Shown here: piece after piece, positions 52,569-62,266 of the stretch
Numbering within the stretch: position 1 is the first letter of the stretch
How the letters are laid out: each line of letters starts with the position of its first letter
Assembly (NCBI RefSeq): GCF_015547515.1
Contig: NZ_JADMVE010000007.1
Location: 124,001 to 188,000 of the forward strand
Direction of reading: 5' to 3'
Source of the DNA: Eubacterium sp. 1001713B170207_170306_E7
Lineage (GTDB): Bacteria; Bacillota; Clostridia; Eubacteriales; Eubacteriaceae
Length of the DNA stretch: 64,000 nt
Notes under the pieces: generated by a model
What the model was told of the DNA's origin: nothing
The model's database searches: none
What the model saw: the letters and a program-made list of their open reading frames with translations, nothing else
Position numbers and translations under genes: made by a program

Positions 52569-53839
52569 TTTTTTGCCTCCTTCGGTTCGACAATAAATTC
52601 TATTTTACCATTTGGATATTTTTCCAGTACTTCTTTTTTAATATTGAAGTTTACCATTTCAGCAGGCAGGAATTTTCTTGCTTTTTTGGTGGCGATCTTT
52701 TCGCCGTTAATGTAAGCATTGACAACACTGTCGGCATAAACGTTGCGGACACGCATGTAGAAGGTCAGGGCATCATCCATGTTCGCCAAAGAAACGTGCT
52801 GCGGAACAACGTAGGAGATTCCTTCGCCGTTGACGGTGTCAAAGTTCGTTTCGGTGGATAATTCACCTTTGATATATTTGGCTGCGCCCTTGCCAGCCAG
52901 TACGGATTCTTCGGATACGAAGTCGACGAGGTCATGCACATGTACAACATTACCGCAGGCAAATACGCCAGACATGCTGGTTTCACGCAACTCACCGACA
53001 ACCGGTCCACTGGTGCGGCCGTCAATATCAACGCCTGCGTTGCGGGAGATTTCATTTTCAGGAATCAGACCAACGGATAAGAGCAGGGTATCACAAGGGA
53101 TAAATTCTTCAGTTCCTGGAATTGGCTTGCGGTCATCGCCGACCTGCATGACCGTAACGCCTTCGATACGGTCCTTACCGTGGATAAAGGTGATGGTGTG
53201 GGATAACTTCAAAGGAATGTCGTAATCATCCAGACACTGGACAATGTTACGAACCAGACCGTTGGAGTAAGGCATTAATTCGCAGACAGCCTGTACGTGA
53301 GCGCCTTCCAGCGTCATACGGCGTGCCATGATGAGTCCAATATCGCCGGAGCCCAGGATAACCACCTCTTTACCGGCCATGTAGCCTTCCATGTTAATGA
53401 AGCGCTGTGCAGTACCAGCGGTGAAAACGCCGGCCGGGCGGTAGCCCGGGATACCGATGGCACCGGAGGTACGCTCGCGGCAGCCCATGGTCAGGATAAC
53501 AGATTTTGTTTCAATGGCGGTATAGCCATCGGCTTCATTGATGGCGTGGACAATCTTAGTATCGCCCTTGTCTTCCATGTCAAGGACCATGGTGTTCAGT
53601 TCGTAGGGGATTCCCAGTTCAACCACCTGATCAATATAACGCTCTGCGTATTCAGGGCCTGTTAACTGTTCTTTAAATGTATGTAAGCCGAATCCATTAT
53701 GGATACACTGGTTCAGGATACCGCCGAGTTCACGGTCACGTTCCAGAATCAGCACATTTTCAGCACCGTCTTTTTTTGCTTCTACTGCTGCAGCAAGGCC
53801 AGCAGGGCCGCCGCCTAAAATAACTACATCATAAATCAT
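52565..53839 (-). CDS. FAD/NAD(P)-dependent oxidoreductase (GlpB-like partner)
   Basis: 424 aa. FAD motif DVVILGGGPAGLAAAVEA, then GGILNQCIHNGFG (family marker) and a second nucleotide loop VVILGSGDIGLIMARRM near residue 165. Probably passes electrons between glycerol-3-phosphate oxidation and NAD(P). Starts three bases after the GlpA-like stop and overlaps the DUF1667 start. Start ATG 53839. Confidence 0.92.
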   Translation of the reverse strand: MIYDVVILGGGPAGLAAAVEAKKDGAENVLILERDRELGGILNQCIHNGFGLHTFKEQLTGPEYAERYIDQVVELGIPYELNTMVLDMEDKGDTKIVHAINEADGYTAIETKSVILTMGCRERTSGAIGIPGYRPAGVFTAGTAQRFINMEGYMAGKEVVILGSGDIGLIMARRMTLEGAHVQAVCELMPYSNGLVRNIVQCLDDYDIPLKLSHTITFIHGKDRIEGVTVMQVGDDRKPIPGTEEFIPCDTLLLSVGLIPENEISRNAGVDIDGRTSGPVVGELRETSMSGVFACGNVVHVHDLVDFVSEESVLAGKGAAKYIKGELSTETNFDTVNGEGISYVVPQHVSLANMDDALTFYMRVRNVYADSVVNAYINGEKIATKKARKFLPAEMVNFNIKKEVLEKYPNGKIEFIVEPKEAKK

Positions 53840-53842
53840 TGC

Positions 53843-55330
53843 TTATGCTTCCTCCCCGTTAGATTTTGTTTTTCCGCACAGGATGTATGCCTTGTCTTTT
53901 GAGTCGTACATAACATCATCCATTTCACAGCCCAGTTCTCTCGCTAAGATTTCAACGACTCTCGGAGAACAGAAACCGCCCTGGCACCGTCCCATACCGG
54001 CACGGCAGCGTTTTTTAACACTCTTAACAGTGGTTGCGCCAGCGCTGCGGTGAATAACGTCAAGGATTTCGCCTTCGGTGATGGTTTCACAGCGGCAGAT
54101 AACCTTACCATATTTAGGATCTTTAGCGATCAGCTCACGTTTTTCTTCTTCAGACAGCTCATTGAAGTAAACGTGTTTTCTGTTTTTAGGATTGAAGTTT
54201 TCATTTTCCTTAACGTCGATGCCCTGGCGTTCGAGCATTGGGATGATGATTTCTTCAACAACGTACCAGCCGGCAGCAGGAATAGAGGTCAGGCCCGGAG
54301 ATTCATAGCCCGCAAAGTTGACAAAGTTCTTAACCGGAGATTCTTCAATGATAAAGTCGCCGTCAGTGGTCGTATAGGTGTCCGCAACCGGGGTGTTTCT
54401 TGTTCCTGCGTAGGAACGGATAATTTTATTGAAGCTGTTCTTTAAGGTCGGGCAGTTCTTTAATGCGTTTTCCTTAATGTAGTCGAGTTTTTCCTGTGTG
54501 GTGGAGATATCACCCTTTTCAACAGGGGAGGCATCTGGTCCGATTAACAGGTTGCCGTGTACGGTTGGGGCAACGAGGATACCTTTACCGTTTTTAGTCG
54601 GGCAGGGGAAGATAACGTTGTTAACCAGTCCGCCAACTTCTTTGTCAAAGATGAAATAGTTACCCTTACGTGCTAAAAGCTTGAAGTAAGGTTCACCAAC
54701 CATCTTGTAGATATCGTCAGCATAAACACCGGCAGCGTTGACTACGATTTTAGCTTCGATGTCTTCACCGGTGGTTTTGATTAAGAAGGAACCATTTTTA
54801 TTCTGGATATTGGTGACCAGATGGTTCAATTTAAGTGTAACACCATTGTCAACTGCATTTTCAGCAACCTTGGCGCATAATTCGAAAGGTGAAACCAGGC
54901 CCGCAGTGCCAGCGTATAAAGCACCACAGATATCCGGATTGATGTTTGGCTCCATTTCATGAACTTCATCCTTAAACAGGATACGCATATCCGGAACACC
55001 GTTAACCAGGCCGTTCTGATAGAGTTCGTGGAGTTTCATCATTTCGTGTTCGTTATGGGCAACGACCAGGGAACCGGTACGTTTGTAAGGAACATCCAGA
55101 TCGTCACATACCTTTTCGTACATAATGTTTCCAGGTGCGTTGAATTTACCCTTTAATTTATAGGAAGGTGCGTCGAAGCCAGCATGAACGATAGCGGAGT
55201 TTGCCATGGTGATCTGATTTCCCACATCATTTTCTCCATCCAACAGAACCACATCCAACTGAAAGCGGGATAACTCCCGGGCTATGTAGGAACCGGCAAT
55301 ACCAGCGCCTATAATAGCGATATCATACAT
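53843..55330 (-). CDS. Anaerobic glycerol-3-phosphate dehydrogenase, GlpA-like
   Basis: 495 aa. FAD loop IAIIGAGIAGSYIARELSR at the N-terminus and a DAO-type domain to about 370. C-terminal BFD-like 2Fe-2S domain with Cys in VICRCETI and CRAGMGRCQGGFC near 450-470. Oxidises glycerol-3-phosphate to dihydroxyacetone phosphate. RBS AAGGAGG upstream. A terminator hairpin sits in its leader, downstream of the antiterminator gene glpP, which suggests control by antitermination. Confidence 0.92.
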   Translation of the reverse strand: MYDIAIIGAGIAGSYIARELSRFQLDVVLLDGENDVGNQITMANSAIVHAGFDAPSYKLKGKFNAPGNIMYEKVCDDLDVPYKRTGSLVVAHNEHEMMKLHELYQNGLVNGVPDMRILFKDEVHEMEPNINPDICGALYAGTAGLVSPFELCAKVAENAVDNGVTLKLNHLVTNIQNKNGSFLIKTTGEDIEAKIVVNAAGVYADDIYKMVGEPYFKLLARKGNYFIFDKEVGGLVNNVIFPCPTKNGKGILVAPTVHGNLLIGPDASPVEKGDISTTQEKLDYIKENALKNCPTLKNSFNKIIRSYAGTRNTPVADTYTTTDGDFIIEESPVKNFVNFAGYESPGLTSIPAAGWYVVEEIIIPMLERQGIDVKENENFNPKNRKHVYFNELSEEEKRELIAKDPKYGKVICRCETITEGEILDVIHRSAGATTVKSVKKRCRAGMGRCQGGFCSPRVVEILARELGCEMDDVMYDSKDKAYILCGKTKSNGEEA

Positions 55331-55391
55331 AATAAATCCTCCTTGATTTGTTATAATATATTTAAAAATATAGACAAAGTTAGTTATTCAA

Positions 55392-55449
55392 TAAAAAAAC
55401 CACACAATTTTCTCAGAAATTATGAAATACTAAGAAAATTAGTGCGGCT
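55392..55449 (-). terminator. Attenuator between glpP and the GlpA-like gene
   Basis: On the minus strand CCGCAC-AATTTTCT pairs with AGAAAATT-TGTGG, followed by TTTTTTT. It ends about 60 bp before the gene start at 55330. The likely GlpP target. Confidence 0.75.
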
Positions 55450-55472
55450 CTCCATTGCCATTGATTTAGTTT

Positions 55473-56105
55473 TTATTCTCCCTCAGGTTTAAGGGGTTCA
55501 TCTTCTCTATTATTTTGCTCACTTTTTATGCTTGAAAAGGCGTCCCATAACGGTTTATATGAGGTACTGGCAGAGATCGCACCAGCGTCGATGCAAGAAC
55601 GAACCTCTTCTTCTGTCTCGATAAACCCGCCGGTAATAATCGGAACCGTCAGTTCCTTTTTTACACTGTGGATAATCTTGGGAACGAGTCCGGGCAAAAT
55701 TTCAACGGCGTCAGGCCGGATCTTTTTTGCAGAGTTGATGGAAACATCCATGGCGGATGAGTCCAGCAAAAATAAACGCTGTATGGTCATGAGGCCCTCC
55801 TGCTTGGCACGGGCAACCAGAGAATTCTTGGTTGAAATGATGCCAGTAGGGTTGATCTCTTCCTTCAGATATTTGATAAAATAGTTATCCTGGGCATAGC
55901 CTTTAATGAGGTCCAGATGGACGAAGGCATACTTGCCGGCATGATTCACATATTCAACCATTTTTTTGAGGTTATAAATGTTACCACCCAGCAAAAAGAT
56001 AACCTGTGTGTCCGATGCGATGGCATCGTGAATATCCTTGGGATTTCGGACAGCGGCGATGATCGGATTCGCTTGAAACATAAGAAAACATTTTCTTGTC
56101 GACAT
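55473..56105 (-). CDS. glpP: Glycerol-3-phosphate-responsive antiterminator
   Basis: 210 aa, matching GlpP: PIIAAVRNPKDIHDAI near residue 15, VFLLGGNIYNLKKMVEYVN-like segment near 35 and KKIRPDAVEILPGLVPKII near 125. Binds glycerol-3-phosphate and lets transcription pass leader terminators of glp genes. Promoter upstream: TTTACC (56164-56159), 17-bp spacer, TAGAAT (56141-56136) on the minus strand. Confidence 0.93.
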   Translation of the reverse strand: MSTRKCFLMFQANPIIAAVRNPKDIHDAIASDTQVIFLLGGNIYNLKKMVEYVNHAGKYAFVHLDLIKGYAQDNYFIKYLKEEINPTGIISTKNSLVARAKQEGLMTIQRLFLLDSSAMDVSINSAKKIRPDAVEILPGLVPKIIHSVKKELTVPIITGGFIETEEEVRSCIDAGAISASTSYKPLWDAFSSIKSEQNNREDEPLKPEGE

Positions 56106-56135
56106 TAGGTCCTCCTTAAACTCATCTATGCCTGT

Positions 56136-56164
56136 ATTCTAGCATAAAGGCACTCGGAGGTAAA
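56136..56164 (-). promoter_or_regulatory. Promoter of glpP
   Basis: -35 TTTACC, 17-bp spacer, -10 TAGAAT on the minus strand. Confidence 0.6.
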
Positions 56165-56197
56165 TAGTTTTTTTGCACTTTTTGTACTTTTGTTAAA

Positions 56198-56236
56198 GTT
56201 TTTGTCGGGAAAGCCCTAAAACTCCCCGACAAAAAC
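56198..56236 (-). terminator. Long inverted repeat after glpK
   Basis: 12-bp arms GTTTTTGTCGGG / CCCGACAAAAAC with a 15-base loop, downstream of the leftward glpK stop. The stem is strong; T-run is short. Confidence 0.65.
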
Positions 56237-56267
56237 CCAACATTTTTACTTTTGACAATAAAGAGGC

Positions 56268-57776
<1,509 letters not shown>

Positions 57777-58035
57777 CTAAAATAAATTAAAATATATTTA
57801 TTTAATTATGCTTCTGAAGATACTATCAGCATAAATAAATCAAATGTTAATAAATGGTACAGTTTTCATTAAAAAAAGGCACAGACTAACAACATTAACA
57901 TATTCTCTTTATGCAATGCGAAAGTATGGCCCTCCTAGACTCCTGCCCAATATTTAGATAACAACAATTCTACTGACATGTCGGCGATTACATCACCTTT
58001 ACGGCGGTGTGTCGCTCTCAGTTCGATTTAATGAT

Positions 58036-58064
58036 ATTATAGCACAATCTTGATATTGTGTAAA
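58036..58064 (-). promoter_or_regulatory. Promoter of glpK with operator in spacer
   Basis: Minus strand TTTACA (58064-58059), 17-bp spacer, TATAAT (58041-58036). An inverted repeat CACAAT-N6-ATTGTG (58043-58060) fills the spacer and may bind a repressor. Confidence 0.65.
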
Positions 58065-58249
58065 GGATTTACAACCTAAAAAGAAAGTTAATTTTTTAAC
58101 AAATGCTGAAAGCCCCTGTTTATGCGGTTTAACGCTGAAACTATTAATATTTTCAGAAACCATCAAGAAAAGAAAAATTCAGGTTTTCCAAAGGGAAGGA
58201 GTGTTTTTTTGCTCACCAAACATAAAATTTTGCCAAATGAAAAATTAAC

Positions 58250-58278
58250 TTATCAATTGGGTAAAACTGTGATATAGT
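58250..58278 (+). promoter_or_regulatory. Promoter of dhaK
   Basis: TTATCA at 58250-58255, 17-bp spacer, TATAGT at 58273-58278. Confidence 0.5.
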
Positions 58279-58317
58279 ATAAATTAAATAAGCAAAGTTC
58301 ATTAGGAGGGAATTCTT

Positions 58318-59310
58318 ATGAAAAAATTTATCAATGATGTTGAAAACGTTGAAAACGAGATGCTTGAAGGGATTGTAGACGCCCATCCAGATTATGTTAA
58401 ACGCCTTGAAGGCTTAGACGTACTGGTAAGAGCAGATAAAAAAGAAGGAAAAGTTGCGCTTGTCAGCGGCGGCGGCAGCGGACACGAACCGGCACACGGC
58501 GGTTTTGTCGGCAGGGGAATGCTTGACGCTGCGGTAGCAGGTGCGGTTTACACCTCTCCAACACCGGATCAGGTTTACGAAGCCATCAAGGCAGTAGACG
58601 CTGGCAATGGTGTATTATTAGTCATCAAGAATTACACCGGTGATGTTATGAATTTTGAAATGGCAGCTGAAATGGCTGAAGGCGACGGCATTGAAGTGGC
58701 TTCTGTTGTTACCAACGATGATGTTGCGGTACAGGACAGCCTCTACACAACCGGACGCCGCGGTGTCGCCGGAACCATTTTTGTCCATAAAATTGCCGGA
58801 GCCAAGGCAGAAGCTGGCGCTTCTTTAGCCGATGTTAAAGCAGTTGCTGAAAAAGTTATTGCCAATGTACGCACCATGGGCGTTGCCATCAAACCATCAA
58901 CCGTTCCTGCAGCAGGCAAACCTGGCTTTGAACTGGCTGAAGATGAAATGGAAATCGGTATTGGTATCCATGGTGAACCGGGTACCCACCGCGAAGCTTT
59001 AAGACCGGCAAATGAAATTGTAGACCATCTGCTTGAAAAGATTTTAGCAGATATTGACTATTCAGGCTCCGAAGTTGCGGTTATGGTTAACGGCGGTGGC
59101 GCAACACCGGCGATGGAACTGTATATCCTCAACAAACGCGTTCATGATGTATTGGCTGAAAAAGGCATTAAAATCGCCAAAACCTTCGTTGGAAACTATA
59201 TGACCTCCATTGATATGGCAGGGGCTTCCATCAGCTTGTTAAAACTGGACGATGAAATGAAGGAACTGCTGAACGCACCGGCAGATACCATTGCGTTAAC
59301 ACAGTTTTAA
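58318..59310 (+). CDS. dhaK: PTS-dependent dihydroxyacetone kinase, substrate-binding subunit
   Basis: 330 aa, AGGAGGG upstream. SGGGSGHEPAHGGFVG near residue 50 and covalent DHA-binding His218 in GIGIHGEPG. Holds dihydroxyacetone for phosphate transfer from DhaL-ADP. Separated from dhaL by 182 bp that contain a terminator and a palindromic repeat, unusual for dha operons. Confidence 0.96.
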   Translation: MKKFINDVENVENEMLEGIVDAHPDYVKRLEGLDVLVRADKKEGKVALVSGGGSGHEPAHGGFVGRGMLDAAVAGAVYTSPTPDQVYEAIKAVDAGNGVLLVIKNYTGDVMNFEMAAEMAEGDGIEVASVVTNDDVAVQDSLYTTGRRGVAGTIFVHKIAGAKAEAGASLADVKAVAEKVIANVRTMGVAIKPSTVPAAGKPGFELAEDEMEIGIGIHGEPGTHREALRPANEIVDHLLEKILADIDYSGSEVAVMVNGGGATPAMELYILNKRVHDVLAEKGIKIAKTFVGNYMTSIDMAGASISLLKLDDEMKELLNAPADTIALTQF

Positions 59311-59339
59311 GCAACATTTTAATTAAAGGACAGAACATC

Positions 59340-59370
59340 AAAATGACAGGCCGGCATGGCCTGTCATTTT
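59340..59370 (+). terminator. Intrinsic terminator between dhaK and dhaL
   Basis: AAAATGACAGGCC / GGCCTGTCATTTT with a five-base loop. T-run short but AT-rich. Confidence 0.75.
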
Positions 59371-59386
59371 AGGGCAGAGTAAAAAT

Positions 59387-59456
59387 AACACAGAGACGCG
59401 GAGAGGATATGGAGAAGAAAACACGAACCTGCGGCTCTGTGTCTTTGTGTTTTTTT
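59387..59456. repeat. CACAGAG-type palindromic repeat (MITE/REP-like)
   Basis: Ends AACACAGAGACGCGGAG and, on the other strand, AACACAAAGACACAGAG form imperfect inverted repeats about 70 bp long. Similar CACAGAG elements are dispersed in many bacterial genomes. Confidence 0.5.
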
Positions 59457-59492
59457 ATAGAATATATATAATAGGATAGAAAGGACTTAATT

Positions 59493-60134
59493 ATGGCAGC
59501 AACAAAAGAAAATGTAGTAAGCTTTATCCATCTGTTTAATGATAAAATGCAGGAACACCGTCAGGCCTTGACCGATATGGACCAGGCCATTGGCGATGGG
59601 GACCACGGTATTAACATGAGCCGCGGTATGAAAGCCGTTGAGGAAAAATTGCCGACCTTTGAGGAAAAGAATATTGATGATATCCTGAAGGGCGTTGGCA
59701 TGACACTGGTTTCCACTGTTGGCGGCGCTTCAGGCCCCTTATATGGCACTGCGTTTATGAAAGCCGGAATGGCCTCAAAGGGCAAAGAAGCACTGACTGC
59801 TGAGGATATCAGCGCGGCTTTGGAAGCCGCTATTGAGGGAATCAAGCAGCGTGGTAAATCCACTACGGGTGAAAAAACCATGCTCGATGCTATTGTACCC
59901 GCTAAAGAAGCCTATGACAAGGCTGTCGGCGAGGGAAAAGGCATTGCGGCGGCACTGGCCGACGCTGAAGCTGCCGCATGGGACGGCGTTGAGTATACAA
60001 AAACAATTATCGCGACCAAAGGCCGCGCGAGCTACCTGGGTGAGCGCAGCATCGGGCATCAGGATCCCGGGGCGACTTCCATCACCTATTTAATTCAGGC
60101 GGCGAAAGAAGCCGGAGAGCTGGCTGGAGCGTAA
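59493..60134 (+). CDS. dhaL: Dihydroxyacetone kinase, ADP-binding subunit
   Basis: 213 aa. Mg-ADP site DMDQAIGDGDHGINM near residue 30, GGASGPLYGTAFM near 78 and GRASYLGERSIGHQDPGA near 182. Transfers phosphate to DHA on DhaK. dhaM follows three bases after the stop. Confidence 0.96.
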   Translation: MAATKENVVSFIHLFNDKMQEHRQALTDMDQAIGDGDHGINMSRGMKAVEEKLPTFEEKNIDDILKGVGMTLVSTVGGASGPLYGTAFMKAGMASKGKEALTAEDISAALEAAIEGIKQRGKSTTGEKTMLDAIVPAKEAYDKAVGEGKGIAAALADAEAAAWDGVEYTKTIIATKGRASYLGERSIGHQDPGATSITYLIQAAKEAGELAGA

Positions 60135-60137
60135 GCT

Positions 60138-60521
60138 ATGGTAGGAATCGTTGTTGTATCACACTCACAGAAAGTGGCAGAAGGCGCCAAAGAGCTGGCT
60201 CTGCAGATGGCAGCGGACGCCAAGATTGCGGCGGCAGGCGGCCTTCAGGACGGTAGTATTGGTACTGATATGGAAAAAATTACCAATGCCATCAATGAAG
60301 TGATGTCCGATGACGGCGTAATCATGCTTGTGGACATGGGATCAGCCATCATGACCTCTGAAATGGCCATCGAAATGTCAGACAATCCGGATAAAATTAA
60401 AATTGTCGATACGCCTGTTGTTGAGGGAACAATCTTTGGAGCCGTCGAGGCTTCGATTGGTTCTTCAATGGAACAGATTATGGATGTTTTGGCGCAGGCA
60501 AAGACACAGCCCAAGTTCTGA
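60138..60521 (+). CDS. dhaM: PTS phosphotransfer subunit of DHA kinase
   Basis: 127 aa, EIIA-Man-like domain only. Phospho-His9 in GIVVVSHSQKVAEG and LVDMGSAIMTSEMA near residue 70. Receives phosphate from HPr and passes it to DhaL-ADP. The fused HPr/EI domains of the E. coli protein are absent, the usual Gram-positive form. Confidence 0.95.
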   Translation: MVGIVVVSHSQKVAEGAKELALQMAADAKIAAAGGLQDGSIGTDMEKITNAINEVMSDDGVIMLVDMGSAIMTSEMAIEMSDNPDKIKIVDTPVVEGTIFGAVEASIGSSMEQIMDVLAQAKTQPKF

Positions 60522-60542
60522 TCAATATTGAATAAGCAAGTG

Positions 60543-60574
60543 AAGGACCGTATCCTCAAGGTACGGTCCTTTTT
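60543..60574 (+). terminator. Intrinsic terminator after dhaM
   Basis: AAGGACCGTA / TACGGTCCTT with T-run. Confidence 0.9.
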
Positions 60575-60690
60575 CTTTTTCCGCTCTGAAGCTGAGAAGG
60601 CCGTTAAGCTTGAAACACCCCTGAAAGTATGATACTATTTTAAAAAAGGTATAAATCCATTTTTATAAACGATGAGAGAGCAGGTGTGGC

Positions 60691-62082
60691 ATGAGTGAAA
60701 AGCAAAAACGAGTTGTTCTTTGGATAAGCGTCGCGGCATGGATGGGCGTTATTTTTATGTTTTCTGCACAGAATGCCACGGAATCATCCTCCTTAAGCGG
60801 GAGTGTGGTCGGCGCGGTTCTCCATGCCATTAAGACGGTATTCCCGGATATACGGCAGGTGCAGCTGAATCATCTGCAATTATGGATCTCCTTTTTTATT
60901 CGGAAAGCAGCCCATGCTTCGATTTATTTCATTTTGGGGATTCTGGTATATACGGCAACCGGAAAAAATGTCAGCCGGAAGAAACGTTTCTTTATGGCCA
61001 TCGCGGTTTGCTTTTTCTATGCCTGCACCGATGAATTTCATCAGCGCTTTGTTCCAGGCAGGAGCTGTGAATTCAGAGATGTCTGTATTGATACTGCCGG
61101 AGCCCTTTTAGGCATCGGATTTGTCATTTTTGTCAACTGGATAAGGCGTATTAAGGATGGCAGGCCGTGGAAGGAAACCTTTAAAGATATCCGTATTCGC
61201 GGGATTCTGTGGGGAATTGCCGGCGTTCTTTTTGTGATCATTTTATGCTGCCTTTACCTGTACCTTGGAAAAAATATTTTGGTGACGACAAAATACACCA
61301 TGAAATCAGCGGATATACCGGAAGCCTTTGACGGCTATAAAATACTCCAGATATCCGATTTTCACTCGAAAAGGTTTCCGGATAATAACGGGGGACTGGC
61401 AAAGACCATCAATGAACTGGAGCCGGACGTTATCGTGGCAACCGGAGATATGCTGAATGCAGCCCAGGATGACGATGGCGAAGCGTTTCTTGAGCTGATC
61501 CCCAAAATAGACGCGGATATTCCGATCTATTATACAGCGGGCAATCATGAAACGGTGGATGAGATAACAGACCCCAAAAGCGCGCGTGAATATTTTGAGC
61601 GCATTGCGGCGCTGGGGGTGATGCGTCTGGATAATAAAAAGGTCGTTTTGAACAGAGGCGGCGAAAGTATTGATTTATACGGTTTGGAAATAGAAATGAC
61701 CTATTACCGGGACCGCAGAAACCCGGATTTTGATCAATTAAAGCTCACAGAAGGCCATGTCGAGGAATTGATCGGACCGGCAGAGGCTTCCCGGTTTGTG
61801 GCTCTGATGGCCCATAATCCGCTTTATTTTGAGGCCTATGCCGATTGGGGAGCAGACCTGACATTGACGGGCCATGTCCACGGCGGGATGATTTATGTAC
61901 CGTTTAAAGGCGGCATGTTTTCGCCTGAATACAGCCTCTGGCCACAATATTATGCAGGCGACTACCATATTGGTGATAAGGTTATGTTTGTAAACAGAGG
62001 AATCGGCAGCAGCGGAACCATACCGGTACGGATCCTCGATAATCCTGAAGTATGCTTGATTACCCTGGAAAGACTTCAATAA
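60691..62082 (+). CDS. VanZ-like domain fused to metallophosphoesterase
   Basis: 463 aa. Residues 1-155 form a VanZ-like four-helix membrane domain (SAQNATESSSLSG, FFIRKAAHASIYFILGIL, DEFHQRFVPGR). A further membrane helix at about 170-190 leads to a calcineurin-like phosphoesterase (about 205-460) with metal motifs DFHSK, ATGDMLN, GNHETVD, MAHNPL and LTGHVHGG. The phosphoesterase resembles the YkuE/LpxH-like group. The linked function could be turnover of a lipid or wall phosphate ester, which is inference. No frameshift is seen, so the fusion is real in this sequence. Confidence 0.9.
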   Translation: MSEKQKRVVLWISVAAWMGVIFMFSAQNATESSSLSGSVVGAVLHAIKTVFPDIRQVQLNHLQLWISFFIRKAAHASIYFILGILVYTATGKNVSRKKRFFMAIAVCFFYACTDEFHQRFVPGRSCEFRDVCIDTAGALLGIGFVIFVNWIRRIKDGRPWKETFKDIRIRGILWGIAGVLFVIILCCLYLYLGKNILVTTKYTMKSADIPEAFDGYKILQISDFHSKRFPDNNGGLAKTINELEPDVIVATGDMLNAAQDDDGEAFLELIPKIDADIPIYYTAGNHETVDEITDPKSAREYFERIAALGVMRLDNKKVVLNRGGESIDLYGLEIEMTYYRDRRNPDFDQLKLTEGHVEELIGPAEASRFVALMAHNPLYFEAYADWGADLTLTGHVHGGMIYVPFKGGMFSPEYSLWPQYYAGDYHIGDKVMFVNRGIGSSGTIPVRILDNPEVCLITLERLQ

Positions 62083-62156
62083 ACGATGCTCTCCAGTTCT
62101 AATGGGTGCTGTTAAACTTTACAGCACAAAAAATAGATGATTTATAAAATAAAAAA

Positions 62157-62185
62157 TTGATTTATTGGTTGTTTAATAGTATAAT
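62157..62185 (+). promoter_or_regulatory. Promoter of polysaccharide gene
   Basis: TTGATT at 62157-62162, 17-bp spacer, TATAAT at 62180-62185. Confidence 0.7.
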
Positions 62186-62206
62186 CACTTATAAATAAAT
62201 TAATTA

Positions 62207-62239
62207 AAAAGCATTATTGCTTAAAACAATAATGCTTTT
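62207..62239 (+). terminator. Leader terminator directly after polysaccharide promoter
   Basis: AAAAGCATTATTG / CAATAATGCTTTT with a six-base loop, then AATAT. It begins some 10-15 bases after the expected transcription start and lies before the gene at 62267. Confidence 0.7.
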
Positions 62240-62266
62240 AATATGTCTGAGACATGGGAGAAGTTA

